Shown: positions 50,467 through 59,593, counted from the stretch's first letter. The stretch: DNA of 64,000 nt from Enterocloster lavalensis (GCF_902364025.1 NZ_CABJCG010000006.1:124001-188000), one strand, 5' to 3'. Notes: generated by a model not told the origin, from the sequence alone. Numbers and translations are program-made.

Positions 50467-52371
50467 CTATGCAAATTCTCTCAAAATTTCCGCCGCCGCG
50501 AAGGCCGCCTCATGGACCGCCTCGATGGCCAGCCCCGGTACGTTCACATCCCCCACCGTGTATACCCGCGTTCCCGGCAGAGCCTCCTTCACTTCCTCCA
50601 GAAGTCCCGACTCCGGCCTGCGCCCGGCGGCAATGATCACGCTGTCAAATCCGTCCATCTGCCATTTCTCCCCCTGTCCGTCCGATACGGTCAGGCGCGG
50701 AAGGGCGATCTCCTCCACCCTCATCCCCGTGTGAATGGGAATTTCCAGCTCCTTCAGCCGTTTCAGCATAAAGATTCTCCGGCTCTCCGTCAGCTCCACG
50801 GCCACATCGTCTCTCATCTCAAAGATTTCCACCTGCCTGCCCATGGAGGCGAAATGCTCCGCAGTCTCGCATCCGATCAGGCCGCCGCCCAGGATGGCGA
50901 TGCGCTCTCCCAGCTCCATGCCGCCCTCCAGCGCCTGGTCGCCCGTGTAAATGCCCGCCCCCTCGATGCCGGGGATCGGCGGAATAAGCGGCGAGCTGCC
51001 CGTGGTCAGGATCACCGCGTCCGGCTCCTCAGCCGCGATCATCGATACGTCCGCCCGTACGTTCAGGCGGATTTCAACGCCATGGCGTTTTAACACCTCC
51101 AGCCGGTAACCGGTCAGAAATTCCATGTTGGCCTTAAAGGGCGGTATCTGGGCCAGGTTGATCTTCCCGCCCGGACGGCTCTCCTGTTCAAAAATCACCA
51201 GGTTTTTCACCCCGTGCTCCGCCAGCATGGCCGCCGCCTCCAGACCCGCCGGGCCAGCGCCCACGATCACCACCTTCTTCGCCTCAAGCGCCGGGGACGG
51301 CGGGGCGAAGGTTAGCGCCTTCTCGTTGCCGATCCGCACGTTCTGCATACAGCGGATCTTCTTGCGCACGGTGGCGGCCCGGCAGCCCTGGTTGCAGCCG
51401 ATACAACGGCGCACCGGCGCAGAATCCAGCCCCATGTACTTGTTCACCAGCCCGGGGTCCGCCAGCTGCGCCCTGCCGATGGCCGTCAGGTCCGCCTTAC
51501 CCTGCTCCAGAATCTCCTCCGCCTGTTCCATGGTGGTGATCCGTCCCACCGTGATCACCGGAATCTTTACCTCCCGTTTCACCGCCTCGGCGGCGGCCGT
51601 ATTGAACCCGTCCGGGATATCCATGGGCGCGCACATATACTCCTCGGACTCCGGCATACCGATGGATACGTGAACCGCGTCTATGCCCGCCTCCACCAGA
51701 AGTTTAATGATCTCAATGGTCTCAGGCAGTTTTCTGCCCCGCTCCACCATCTCGTCGCCGCTGATGCGGAACACCACCGGGTACTCTGGCCCGCAGAGGG
51801 CCTTGATGGCCCGGACGATCTCCAGGGAATAGCGGGCGCGTCCCTGATAATCTCCGCCGTACTCGTCCGTTCTCCGGTTATACCGCGGGGACATGAACTG
51901 GGCGATCTCATGGGCATGGGCGCCGTGGATCTCCACCCCGTCCACGCCGGAGAGCTGGCAGCGGCGCGCTTCCCTGGCATAGCTGTCCACCAGCTCGGCC
52001 AGAAACTCCCTGCTGTAATCCTCCACCGCCTTCACCACCTTGTCGCGGCCGGCCTGTACCGCCGCCGGGTGGAGCTGGCAGAACAGCTTCGCGCCGTAGC
52101 GGTGGGCCGTGTCCGCCATGGCCTTCCAGCCCGGCATATACCGGTCGTCGGACAGAGCCGGACGGCCCGGTCCCGGCTTTCCGTGGGGGCTGCCCGGAAC
52201 CACGATGAGCCCGGCCCCGCCCTTTGCCAGGTCCTCCACAAAGTCCATCTGGTCCTCCGTGACATATCCACGTCCGTCGCAGAAGAACGTGCACATGGAG
52301 GGGAATATCACCCGGTTCTTGACGGTCACCGGTCCGATCTGAATGGGGCTTAAAATAATCTTCTCTTTCAT
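50467..52371 (-). CDS. BaiCD/2,4-dienoyl-CoA reductase-like Fe-S flavoenzyme
   Basis: A 634-residue old-yellow-enzyme-type reductase. The N-terminal half is an FMN TIM barrel (LSPIQIGPVTVKNRVIFPSM, HGAHAHEIAQFMSPRYNRRTDEYGG), followed by a [4Fe-4S] motif CIGCNQGC with a further Cys in IRCMQN, then FAD/NAD-binding domains (VVIVGAGPAGLEAA, IAILGGGLIGCETAEHFA). Such enzymes reduce enoate or dienoyl-type double bonds, for example bile acid or aromatic-derived intermediates. It ends the tctC-B-A transcript, so its substrate is probably what that transporter brings in. A bile acid role should not be assumed. Confidence 0.9.
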   Translation of the reverse strand: MKEKIILSPIQIGPVTVKNRVIFPSMCTFFCDGRGYVTEDQMDFVEDLAKGGAGLIVVPGSPHGKPGPGRPALSDDRYMPGWKAMADTAHRYGAKLFCQLHPAAVQAGRDKVVKAVEDYSREFLAELVDSYAREARRCQLSGVDGVEIHGAHAHEIAQFMSPRYNRRTDEYGGDYQGRARYSLEIVRAIKALCGPEYPVVFRISGDEMVERGRKLPETIEIIKLLVEAGIDAVHVSIGMPESEEYMCAPMDIPDGFNTAAAEAVKREVKIPVITVGRITTMEQAEEILEQGKADLTAIGRAQLADPGLVNKYMGLDSAPVRRCIGCNQGCRAATVRKKIRCMQNVRIGNEKALTFAPPSPALEAKKVVIVGAGPAGLEAAAMLAEHGVKNLVIFEQESRPGGKINLAQIPPFKANMEFLTGYRLEVLKRHGVEIRLNVRADVSMIAAEEPDAVILTTGSSPLIPPIPGIEGAGIYTGDQALEGGMELGERIAILGGGLIGCETAEHFASMGRQVEIFEMRDDVAVELTESRRIFMLKRLKELEIPIHTGMRVEEIALPRLTVSDGQGEKWQMDGFDSVIIAAGRRPESGLLEEVKEALPGTRVYTVGDVNVPGLAIEAVHEAAFAAAEILREFA

Positions 52372-52401
52372 AAATTCTATCTCCTCTATCCCGTTACATT
52401 T

Positions 52402-53931
52402 TTATTTTGACTGATTCTCAGATTTTCCGGCCCGGCCGTTTCCCGCACTGCGGGAGAACAGCATTTTCTTCACAACCGGATACAGCAGCACCGCCACACA
52501 GATCGCCAGCAGGGACGCCGTGATGGGCTTGGAGAGCGCCAGGATCACATCCCCCTGGGTCAGCTTCACCGCGCGCCGCAGATTGGACTCACAGATATTT
52601 CCCAGCACCAGCCCCAGTATCAAGGCCGCCGGATTGAACTTGCACTTGCTGAACACATACCCCACAAGGCCCGCTCCCAGCATGATGTAGACGTCGAACA
52701 CGCTGTTCTGCACCGCGAAGCTGCCGATCACCGCAAACACCGCGATCAAAGTTCCCAGAATGGCGTAGGGCACGTTCATGATCTTGCTGAAAATCCTGGC
52801 CACCGCCACGGCCACCACGATCATCAGAATGTTGGTCACGATCATGGAGGCGTACACGCTGGAGAGAAATTCCGGCTGGGTCTTCTGCAAAATGGGGCCC
52901 AACTGGACGCCCTGGAGCATCAGCGCCGACATCATGATGGCCGCCGCGTTCCCCCCGGGAATCCCCAGGCTCAGCAGGGGAACCATGGAGCCGCCGGTGG
53001 CCGCGTTGTTGGCCGTCTCCGAGGCGGCCACGCCCCGCAGTTCGCCTTTTCCATAGCGTTCCGGCGTCTTGGAGGTCTTGACCTCCGCCACATAGCTCAA
53101 AAACGCTGCGATGGTGGAACCGGCCCCGGGCAGAATTCCCACAACGGTTCCCAGAATGGAGGAGCGGACCACGGTCCACTTGATCTCCATCATCTGGCGG
53201 AAGCTGATCATTTTTGTTTTGACTTTGCTTCCTCCGCCCACCATCTCCCCCAGTCTGATGGGTTTGATGGTCTGCTTAAATACCTCGGAAACGGCGAACA
53301 TACCGATCATGATCGGGATCATGTCAAAGCCCCCCAGAAGCTCCGTCTGTCCGAAGGTCAGCCTGGCGCAGCCCACGATAGGGTCCGTACCGATGGTGGC
53401 GATGAACAGGCCCAGCAGGCCGGAGATCAGGGTTTTGAGCATATTGTCCGGCTCCAGGCAGGTCAGAACGCTCAGTCCCAGAAAGCTGACCGCAAACAGC
53501 TCCGACGGGCCGAATTTCAGCCCCAGGGAGGAGAGCTGCGGGGACAGTAAGAACATGGCGCAGGCCGAGACCACGCCGCCGATGGCCGAACAGATGATGG
53601 AGGTTCCCAGCGCCTCCCCGGCCCGGCCCTGGACGGCCAGCGGGTAGCCGTCAAAGGTGGTGGGAGCGCTGGAGGGCGTCCCCGGTATCTTGAACAGAAT
53701 GGCCGTGATCCCGCCGCCGGTGATGGACGAACAGTAGACTGCCACCAGAAACGCGATGGACACCACGGGCCGCATCACATAGGTGAAGGGCACGCACAGG
53801 GCGATGGCCATGGAGGCGCTGACCCCGGGCATGGAGCCGAATATCGTGCCTGCGATGATTCCCAGAAAAATAATTAAAAATGTGGCCGGCTCCAGCACAA
53901 TGGAGAATCCGGTTGCAACCATATCAAACAT
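52402..53931 (-). CDS. tctA: Tripartite tricarboxylate transporter large permease (TctA)
   Basis: The 509-residue membrane protein carries TctA patterns: IFLGIIAGTIFGSMPGVSASMAIALCVPFTY, GGGITAILFKIPGTPSSAPTTFDGYPLA, GILPGAGSTIAAFLSYVAEV and SLGIPGGNAAAIMM. About twelve spans are expected. With TctB and TctC it imports a carboxylate such as citrate, tartrate or an aromatic acid. It starts 15 bp after tctB and is followed by the reductase after 30 bp. Confidence 0.95.
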   Translation of the reverse strand: MFDMVATGFSIVLEPATFLIIFLGIIAGTIFGSMPGVSASMAIALCVPFTYVMRPVVSIAFLVAVYCSSITGGGITAILFKIPGTPSSAPTTFDGYPLAVQGRAGEALGTSIICSAIGGVVSACAMFLLSPQLSSLGLKFGPSELFAVSFLGLSVLTCLEPDNMLKTLISGLLGLFIATIGTDPIVGCARLTFGQTELLGGFDMIPIMIGMFAVSEVFKQTIKPIRLGEMVGGGSKVKTKMISFRQMMEIKWTVVRSSILGTVVGILPGAGSTIAAFLSYVAEVKTSKTPERYGKGELRGVAASETANNAATGGSMVPLLSLGIPGGNAAAIMMSALMLQGVQLGPILQKTQPEFLSSVYASMIVTNILMIVVAVAVARIFSKIMNVPYAILGTLIAVFAVIGSFAVQNSVFDVYIMLGAGLVGYVFSKCKFNPAALILGLVLGNICESNLRRAVKLTQGDVILALSKPITASLLAICVAVLLYPVVKKMLFSRSAGNGRAGKSENQSK

Positions 53932-53946
53932 TTACCCGCCCCCTCT

Positions 53947-54456
53947 CTACAGCGTCTCAAAGAACAGCGACAGATCCCGGAACATTCCGTATCCTCTTGG
54001 AAGCGGCACCTGCAAAAACCGCGAAAACAGGATGTACAGCGCGGCCGTGGACAGAGCTGCGGTCAAAAGCCGCATCTTCCAGCTGCGGTTCCCCAGCAGC
54101 GTCATATAGTAGGCAACAAACAGCGGCGTGGAACATACAAAGCCGATCTTGTCCATCAGCGTAATGTAGACGAACATCCCAAGGGCCGACCAGGCCAGCT
54201 TTTGAAGTTTCTTCCCCTCCCCCGCGCTTTCCGTCCGGGCGGCTTCCCCCGCCGCCGTCTGACGGCGCGCCGCCCTAAGCGACAGGAATATGTTGAGCGC
54301 CAGCAGCGCGATCAGCAGCACCAGCAAAAACACCGGCCAGGCCCTGGGGCCCATGGGATCGTACTCCATCACATTTCCCATGCCGAACATCAGATTAAAC
54401 AGACAAAACAGGCAAAACAGTATCAGCAGTGCGCACACCGCAATATCTCCCGCCAT
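53947..54456 (-). CDS. tctB: Tripartite tricarboxylate transporter small permease (TctB)
   Basis: A 169-residue protein with four hydrophobic spans and the DPMGPRAWPVFLLVLL segment seen in TctB proteins. The ATG at 54456 is preferred over an adjacent GTG because GGGGA then has 7-nt spacing. TctB is the poorly conserved small membrane subunit; its position between tctC and tctA supports the call as much as its sequence. Confidence 0.88.
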   Translation of the reverse strand: MAGDIAVCALLILFCLFCLFNLMFGMGNVMEYDPMGPRAWPVFLLVLLIALLALNIFLSLRAARRQTAAGEAARTESAGEGKKLQKLAWSALGMFVYITLMDKIGFVCSTPLFVAYYMTLLGNRSWKMRLLTAALSTAALYILFSRFLQVPLPRGYGMFRDLSLFFETL

Positions 54457-54495
54457 CACACCATCCCCTCTCTCAATCCCAAATGAATCCCTCTC

Positions 54496-55467
54496 CTATT
54501 CCACCATAGTCTCAAAGAACGCGTACTCTTCTTCCCAAATCTTTCCAAATTCTTCGGAGTTCGCATACCCCGGCCTCTGGTCCAGCATCCCAGTCTCCAC
54601 AAATTCCTTCCAGGCCGGGTCCTCCATGGCCTTTACAATGGCTTCCTCCAAGGTCTTTATGACCTCGGGGTCCGTTCCCTTTTTCACCGAAAGCCCCCGC
54701 CATGCGCCTATGGTGGCGTCGATGCCCTTTTCCACGGAACAGGGCACGTCGGGAAGGCCGGGCAGCCGCTCTTCGGCCAGCACCACGATACCAGTCAGCT
54801 CGCCGTCCTCGATCAGAGGCTTGGCCGTGGCCACATCGTCGATGCTCAGGTCCACATGTCCGCCCAACAGCGCGGATTTGCACTCTCCCGTCCCCCCGAA
54901 GCTGATCAGATCCAGCTCCAGTCCGGAGGATTCCACAAACTGCTTGATGATCATGCCGTCCAAACCGGTGGCCGCCAGACCGGCGATCTTTACATCTTTG
55001 GGATTGGCCTCAGCCAGGGCCTTCATCTCATCGAAATCCTTAAACCGTCCCTGTCCGTTTCCCGTGATCAGGGTCACGTCGTGCACCAGGCGGCTGACTG
55101 GCATGAACTCCTCGGTGAACTTGATCTCGGACAGGCCGTTGATCTGGGTGATGAGCTGGGTCTGGGTGGTCAGAAACAGCGTGTAGCCGTCCGCGGGCTG
55201 CTTGTACACATATTCCAGGCCGTTGAGCCCCTGGGAGCCCTCGATATTGGTCACCACCACCGGCACCCCCAAAACCTTGGACAGCGGCTCGCTCAAAGCT
55301 CTGGCCGTGATGTCCGTGCCGGACCCGGCTCCAAAGCCTACGATGATCTCAACCTTTCGCTCCGGGTACGTTTTCCCGGCCTTGGCGGACGTCCCCCCGG
55401 AACATCCCGCTAAACACATCCCCGCCACCGTCATGGCAAGCGTCAGACTTCCCAACCGTTTCCACAT
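54496..55467 (-). CDS. tctC: Tripartite tricarboxylate transporter binding lipoprotein (TctC)
   Basis: The 323-residue product has a signal peptide with lipobox CLAGC (residues ~18-22), so the mature protein is lipid-anchored outside the membrane. It follows the Bug/TctC pattern YPERKVEIIVGFGAGSGTDITARALSEPLSKVLG, where the glycine-rich loop binds a ligand carboxylate. AGGAGG precedes the ATG. It is first in the operon and divergent from a LysR gene, the usual arrangement for ligand-induced control. Confidence 0.93.
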   Translation of the reverse strand: MWKRLGSLTLAMTVAGMCLAGCSGGTSAKAGKTYPERKVEIIVGFGAGSGTDITARALSEPLSKVLGVPVVVTNIEGSQGLNGLEYVYKQPADGYTLFLTTQTQLITQINGLSEIKFTEEFMPVSRLVHDVTLITGNGQGRFKDFDEMKALAEANPKDVKIAGLAATGLDGMIIKQFVESSGLELDLISFGGTGECKSALLGGHVDLSIDDVATAKPLIEDGELTGIVVLAEERLPGLPDVPCSVEKGIDATIGAWRGLSVKKGTDPEVIKTLEEAIVKAMEDPAWKEFVETGMLDQRPGYANSEEFGKIWEEEYAFFETMVE

Positions 55468-55536
55468 AATAAATCCTCCTTCTTCTCCAAAAATAGACTG
55501 AATTTCCGTTTGGTTTATTAAATATTACCATGTAAA

Positions 55537-55565
55537 TTGACAATTATAAAATATGCATATACAAT
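55537..55565 (+). promoter_or_regulatory. Promoter of the LysR gene at 55616
   Basis: TTGACA (55537-55542), 17 bp, TACAAT (55560-55565), 50 bp before the ATG. It lies in the AT-rich 148-bp gap shared with the divergent tctC gene. Confidence 0.8.
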
Positions 55566-55571
55566 ATGTAC

Positions 55572-55586
55572 ATGAATTGTATTCAT
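55572..55586. promoter_or_regulatory. Candidate LysR operator
   Basis: ATGAAT-TGT-ATTCAT is a 15-bp inverted repeat just downstream of the LysR -10 box and between the divergent genes, a position suited to autoregulation. It is close to the T-N11-A form of LysR sites. Confidence 0.45.
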
Positions 55587-55615
55587 ACCTATTGAAGCGC
55601 ACAGGAGGGAATCCG

Positions 55616-56602
55616 ATGCTGTTAAAAGACCTGTATTACATGACGCAGATTGCCGGCTGCGGAAGCCTCTCCCGGGCGGCCAGGCAGCTGGGCATCACCC
55701 AATCGGCCTTAAGCCATGCGGTCAGCCGTCTGGAGCGGGAATTTTCCGTCCCGCTGCTGGCCCGCCAAACCGGCGGGGTGACTCTGACGCCCGCCGGACA
55801 GGCTATGGTGGCGGAGGCCCAGACCATTCTCTTTCACTGCCGGACGATGAAGGAAACCCTGGCCGGTTACGCCCAGGCGGACCGCCGCAATCTGAAAATA
55901 GGGATCACCACACTCCACGAGAAGTATGTGATCCCCATGCTGGTCAAGCACTATTCCGCCAGCTATCCCCAGACCAGCATCACCTTTGTCAGCGCCCACT
56001 CGGACGAGCTGGAAGAAAAGGTTCTGGCAGGCGCTCTGGATTTCTGTATCATGCCGCTGCCCGTCCGTTCCCCCAGGCTGACAATCCGCAAGCTGTTTTC
56101 CGAGGAAATCCTGCTGGCGCTCCCCGCGTCCCACCCCTTTGCCGGCCAGTTTCCCCCAGGAGAACTCACCGTCCGGGAGCTGGCGCTGCTGGAGAACGAG
56201 ACCTTTATCATCACCCGGAAAAACGGCAAGTTCGCCAGGGTCTGCCTGGATATCTGCGGCAGCCTCTTTCCCCCGGTAAACTTGATCGAGATCAATTCCC
56301 TGGACACGCTGTACGCGCTGATCGCCAAGAACACCGGCGTGGGCTTCATCCCCGCCACTCTGGTCCGCCCCGAAGACCTGGGCAGAAAAATCGTCTGCTA
56401 CCGCCTGAAGGACCTGCAGGCCCGGCAGACCTTTGTGATCGCCCGTGATCCCGAGCGGGAGCTGACCGCCGCCGCCGCGGAATTTATCGGAGTGGCCTGC
56501 GGGCTGTTCGCAGGGCAGCCCCAGACGGGCGGAAGCCTCGCCGCCGGAGCCGTCTCCATTCCCTCCCCGGATACGCAAAATGCCGCAGAACCAGGAGTAT
56601 AA
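55616..56602 (+). CDS. LysR-family regulator divergent from tctC
   Basis: A 328-residue LysR protein with winged HTH at residues 1-62 (DLYYMTQIAGCGSLSRAARQLGITQSALSHAVSRLE) and an effector domain from ~90 (LKIGITTLHEKY). The start at 55616 has AGGAGG; a start at 55553 would add residues encoded by the promoter region and is rejected. It is the most likely regulator of tctC-B-A and the reductase. Its stop codon sits inside the terminator hairpin of the convergent tRNA gene. Confidence 0.92.
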   Translation: MLLKDLYYMTQIAGCGSLSRAARQLGITQSALSHAVSRLEREFSVPLLARQTGGVTLTPAGQAMVAEAQTILFHCRTMKETLAGYAQADRRNLKIGITTLHEKYVIPMLVKHYSASYPQTSITFVSAHSDELEEKVLAGALDFCIMPLPVRSPRLTIRKLFSEEILLALPASHPFAGQFPPGELTVRELALLENETFIITRKNGKFARVCLDICGSLFPPVNLIEINSLDTLYALIAKNTGVGFIPATLVRPEDLGRKIVCYRLKDLQARQTFVIARDPERELTAAAAEFIGVACGLFAGQPQTGGSLAAGAVSIPSPDTQNAAEPGV

Positions 56603-56619
56603 CTCCCAGTTCTGCGGCA
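56576..56619 (-). terminator. Terminator of tRNA-Arg, overlapping the LysR stop codon
   Basis: Arms 56581-56591 and 56609-56619 form an 11-bp stem with an inner GGAG/CTCC pairing; on the minus strand it is followed by TTTT. The TAA of the convergent LysR gene (56600-56602) is in the loop. Confidence 0.85.
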
Positions 56620-56638
56620 GCGCCGTTGCATCAAAAAA

Positions 56639-56710
56639 TGCGTCTGATAGGAATCGAACCTACGCACGCGGCTCCGGAGGCCACTGCTCTATCCACTGAG
56701 CTACAGACGC
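56639..56710 (-). tRNA. tRNA-Arg (anticodon CCG)
   Basis: Read on the minus strand, acceptor arms GCGTCTG and CAGACGC close the molecule, with TAGCTCAGTGGATAGAGCA as D arm, CTCCGGA as the anticodon loop giving CCG, and TTCGAATCC as the T loop. The 3' CCA is not encoded. It has its own promoter and terminator. Confidence 0.95.
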
Positions 56711-56719
56711 ATCTCCTGT

Positions 56720-56748
56720 ATAATACTACACTTGGCTCAAAAATTCAA
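56720..56748 (-). promoter_or_regulatory. Promoter of tRNA-Arg
   Basis: Minus strand TTGAAT (56743-56748), 17 bp, TATTAT (56720-56725), 10 bp from the mature 5' end. The -35 overlaps the stop codon of the ThrE-like gene. Confidence 0.75.
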
Positions 56749-57245
56749 GTCTTTTTTTCAAATTTTTCCATCTGCTCGCACAATTCCGCATCCCAGCCCT
56801 GTTTTTCCCCGCGCCGGTTCTTTCCCGCCCTCAGCATATGAAACAGGGAATCCACCAGAAATACCGCCATGGCGATGGCTCCCGCGATCTGCAGCGTCTC
56901 CGCCAGGTAGTGGGAGGACTGGGGCTGGTTGTCCTGAATCATGTAGTAAACGCTGTTGTAGATGGATGCCCCCGGCACCAGGGGCAGAATACCCGGAATC
57001 AGGAAAACCGTCACCGGAGCCTTCAAAAGCCGGGCCGCCAGGTGGCTGAACACCGCCACCGCCAGGCCGGCCGCAAAGGCGGCCAGAATCTTGGAACCGG
57101 CTCCGTCCCTGACGTTCAGATAGACCAGCCAGCACAAAGCTCCCGCGGTTCCGTACCACATCAGAAAGCGCTTGGGCAGCTCCAGAATCCGCGTAAAGCT
57201 GGCCACCGCAAAGAACGCGCCGATGGTCTGAATCACCATCACCAT
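56745..57245 (-). CDS. ThrE-like threonine/serine exporter, small half (DUF3815 type)
   Basis: A 166-residue membrane protein with four or five spans and the segment VTVFLIPGILPLVPGASIYNSVYYMI, matching the C-terminal half of ThrE exporters, which in many Firmicutes is a separate gene. Its start overlaps the stop of the larger half by 7 bp, so the two subunits are translated together. It probably exports threonine, serine or small peptides; the substrate is inferred from the family. Confidence 0.9.
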   Translation of the reverse strand: MVMVIQTIGAFFAVASFTRILELPKRFLMWYGTAGALCWLVYLNVRDGAGSKILAAFAAGLAVAVFSHLAARLLKAPVTVFLIPGILPLVPGASIYNSVYYMIQDNQPQSSHYLAETLQIAGAIAMAVFLVDSLFHMLRAGKNRRGEKQGWDAELCEQMEKFEKKT

Positions 57246-58021
57246 GCCGCCCCACCTCCCGTCAGATAGCGGAACAGGGCCATGCTGGCGCCAACGCCCG
57301 CCGCCACGGCCAGGGCCACCACAGCCGCCTCCAGCATCCGCGCCGCGCCGGAGGAGTAATCCCCGTTCAGCGTATCGCGGACCGCGGTGGTAAAGATCAC
57401 ACCGGGCACCAGGGGCATAATGGAGCTGACGATCACAATATCGCGGCTTGTCTGGGGCAGGGCGAAGCGGTTCAGCAGCAGCGCCGTGATCCCGCAGGCA
57501 AAGGCCCCCAGAGCGTTAACGCAGAAGCCGTTGAGCCCCAGGCGCGACGAGGCGTACACCACCGCGCCCAAAGCCGCTCCCACCAGAGCCGCCCCCAGGC
57601 AGTCCCAGGGCGTTCCCCCCAGCACGATGCCAAAAAAGAAGGCCACCCAGATATAGCTGACCCCCTTCGCCGCCAAACCGTACTGGTTGACGCGTTTGAT
57701 CTCCTCCAGACGCGCCAGCGCTTCCGGCACGGCGAGCGTGCCAGCGCAGATCCGGCGCGAAACCTCATTCACCTGGCAGATCCTGTTTAAATTGGTGGCC
57801 CGGTCCGTGACCCGGCGCACCAGGGTGACCGGCTCCTCCCCCGCTTCCCGCAGGGTGACGAAAATACCGGTGCTGAACACCATGGTCTGGGCCTCCCGGT
57901 CCGCAACGCTCAAAATATAGTGGATGGTCTCCTCGATTCTGGCGATCTCCGCCCCGCTGACCAGCATAATCTCCCCGGCCAGCATGGCGGCCTTCGCCAG
58001 CTCCCTATCCCGATTTTCCAT
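57239..58021 (-). CDS. ThrE-like threonine/serine exporter, large half (DUF1212 type)
   Basis: A 260-residue protein with a ~110-residue cytoplasmic N-terminus containing MLVSGAEIARIEETIHYIL and VTDRATNLNRICQVNEVSR, then five spans with the motif IVSSIMPLVPGVIFTTAVRDTLNGDY. This is the N-terminal half of ThrE. It lies 19 bp after the L,D-transpeptidase stop codon, so read-through from that promoter is likely, although no functional link is known. Confidence 0.9.
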   Translation of the reverse strand: MENRDRELAKAAMLAGEIMLVSGAEIARIEETIHYILSVADREAQTMVFSTGIFVTLREAGEEPVTLVRRVTDRATNLNRICQVNEVSRRICAGTLAVPEALARLEEIKRVNQYGLAAKGVSYIWVAFFFGIVLGGTPWDCLGAALVGAALGAVVYASSRLGLNGFCVNALGAFACGITALLLNRFALPQTSRDIVIVSSIMPLVPGVIFTTAVRDTLNGDYSSGAARMLEAAVVALAVAAGVGASMALFRYLTGGGAAW

Positions 58022-58040
58022 GTTATCACCTGTAAAAACA

Positions 58041-59441
58041 TCAGTTGTAGCAGATCACCGGCATCCCCTTTTCCACCAGGCCGTAGAGAATCTTAGCCCG
58101 GTCCGGCGGCAGGTTCACGCAGCCGTGGCTGCCCGAGGTCTGGTAGATCGTTCCGCCAAAGCTGCCTCTCCAGTTGGCGTCGTGCAGCCCGATCCCTCCG
58201 TTAAAGGGCATCCAGAAATCCACATGGCTCTCGTACTCATAGCTCCCGTCCGCCTTCTTGGGCCCGCGCAAAATGCGGTCCTGCTCCTTGTAGGTCAGGG
58301 AATAGATTCCCGGAGGCGTGGTATAGTTCTTGGACACATTTCCCGTCACGCAGGGCGCGTCCCAGACCACCGCCCCGTCCTTTGTCATGTACACGTGCTG
58401 ATTGGTCAGATCGATCTCCACATAGGTGGCGCCCCACTCCGGCTCCGTCCGGCTGGCCGCCGTCTGGGCGAACACCGGCTCGCGGGTCTGGCTGTCCGTG
58501 GACTTCAGATATTCGGTCAGCGCCTGCACCTCCGCGGCCTGATCCAGCTTCCATCCGTAAGGCCCGGTAAGGGGGATGTCACGGCCGTCCGCGGTGTGGA
58601 AGGTCCGCTCTTTGCCCGCGGTATCGTACTTGGCCGCCAGAGCCTGCACGAACCCGGTCACTCCTGCGGGGTCGGCAATTACCTGTCCGTCGGCCCCCAC
58701 GGACAGCCAGGAGCAGATGGTGCCGCCGTCCAGCACCTCCGACTCTTCCCCGACCTGATAGGTAACGGTCATGGCGCGGTAACGGTTCATGGTATCGCAG
58801 AGCGCTCTCAGCCCTGGGTCATCCGCGCGCACCTGGACCTGGTAATACAGACCCGCCGCCGTCAGATCCAGCTGCCGTTCTCCGGCAGCCACCGCCTCCC
58901 GGATCGCAGCCGCGGTCCGCTCTGCATCCAGGTTGTTGCCCTCCACCTCCGGGATGATGGTAAACTCTTTCCCGGCCTCGTAGTCGGAAATCCGCGCATC
59001 CGCCGTGGTCACGATCCCCGAACCGGAAAGGCAGGGAAGCGCTGCGATCCGGTCCTCCAGGGCCTGCGCATCATAAGCCGTGCTCATATCCATGGTGTGG
59101 GAGTTGTCCGCCGCAGGGCCGGAAACCCGCCCGGTAGCGTTCTGTCCGGCCAGAATCTCCTCCAGCCCCGCCGGAAGCGTCACCTTATAGCCGATCTCAG
59201 CTCCCTTAATATAATCCTTGGTGCCATTTTTCTTTTTTATCTCAAGCTGGTAGTTGCTGTCGTAAAATCCTTCCACGCTGGCCTTGGCCTGCTCCACCGT
59301 CATTCCGCCGATTCCCAGGCCGTTCACCGTGGTCCCGGGGACGAATTGAGTGGTATCGTCCGCCAGCGCAGTCATGCCAAATGCCGCGGACAACGCCGCA
59401 GCCGCCAACAGGCTTCGAACTGCTTGTCTCATTTTCATCAT
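58041..59441 (-). CDS. Exported L,D-transpeptidase with VanW-like peptidoglycan-binding domains
   Basis: The 466-residue protein has a signal peptide (LLAAAALSAAFGMTALA), two putative PG-binding-4 domains (~40-330) starting with VPGTTVNGLGIGGMTVEQAKA, and a C-terminal YkuD domain (~340-466) with the active-site pattern HDANWRG then SGSHGCVNLPP, including the catalytic cysteine. It should form 3-3 cross-links in peptidoglycan outside the membrane. AAGG precedes the ATG at 59441, favoured over later in-frame ATGs at 59438 and 59432. Confidence 0.92.
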   Translation of the reverse strand: MMKMRQAVRSLLAAAALSAAFGMTALADDTTQFVPGTTVNGLGIGGMTVEQAKASVEGFYDSNYQLEIKKKNGTKDYIKGAEIGYKVTLPAGLEEILAGQNATGRVSGPAADNSHTMDMSTAYDAQALEDRIAALPCLSGSGIVTTADARISDYEAGKEFTIIPEVEGNNLDAERTAAAIREAVAAGERQLDLTAAGLYYQVQVRADDPGLRALCDTMNRYRAMTVTYQVGEESEVLDGGTICSWLSVGADGQVIADPAGVTGFVQALAAKYDTAGKERTFHTADGRDIPLTGPYGWKLDQAAEVQALTEYLKSTDSQTREPVFAQTAASRTEPEWGATYVEIDLTNQHVYMTKDGAVVWDAPCVTGNVSKNYTTPPGIYSLTYKEQDRILRGPKKADGSYEYESHVDFWMPFNGGIGLHDANWRGSFGGTIYQTSGSHGCVNLPPDRAKILYGLVEKGMPVICYN

Positions 59442-59490
59442 GTTAACTGACCTTTTCTTCCATATATTCACAGATTAAATTATGCTGCCC

Positions 59491-59518
59491 TCTATATATA
59501 CCATATTCCGGCTGTCAA
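59491..59518 (-). promoter_or_regulatory. Promoter of the L,D-transpeptidase gene
   Basis: Minus strand TTGACA (59513-59518), 16 bp, TATAGA (59491-59496), 50 bp before the ATG. Confidence 0.65.
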
Positions 59519-59564
59519 CTACAATAACTTTTCTCTTAAAAATTACGATATTTTCCTACAGGAC

Positions 59565-59593
59565 TTGACAATCCGCAATCTGTGGATTAAGCT
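59565..59593 (+). promoter_or_regulatory. Promoter of the DUF5688 gene
   Basis: TTGACA (59565-59570), 17 bp, TAAGCT (59588-59593), leaving a ~85-nt leader before the ATG at 59686. Confidence 0.6.

Noticed and set aside
56639..56710. tRNA-Arg as an integration site for a mobile element
   Set aside because: No integrase gene or repeated tRNA 3' end was found on either side.
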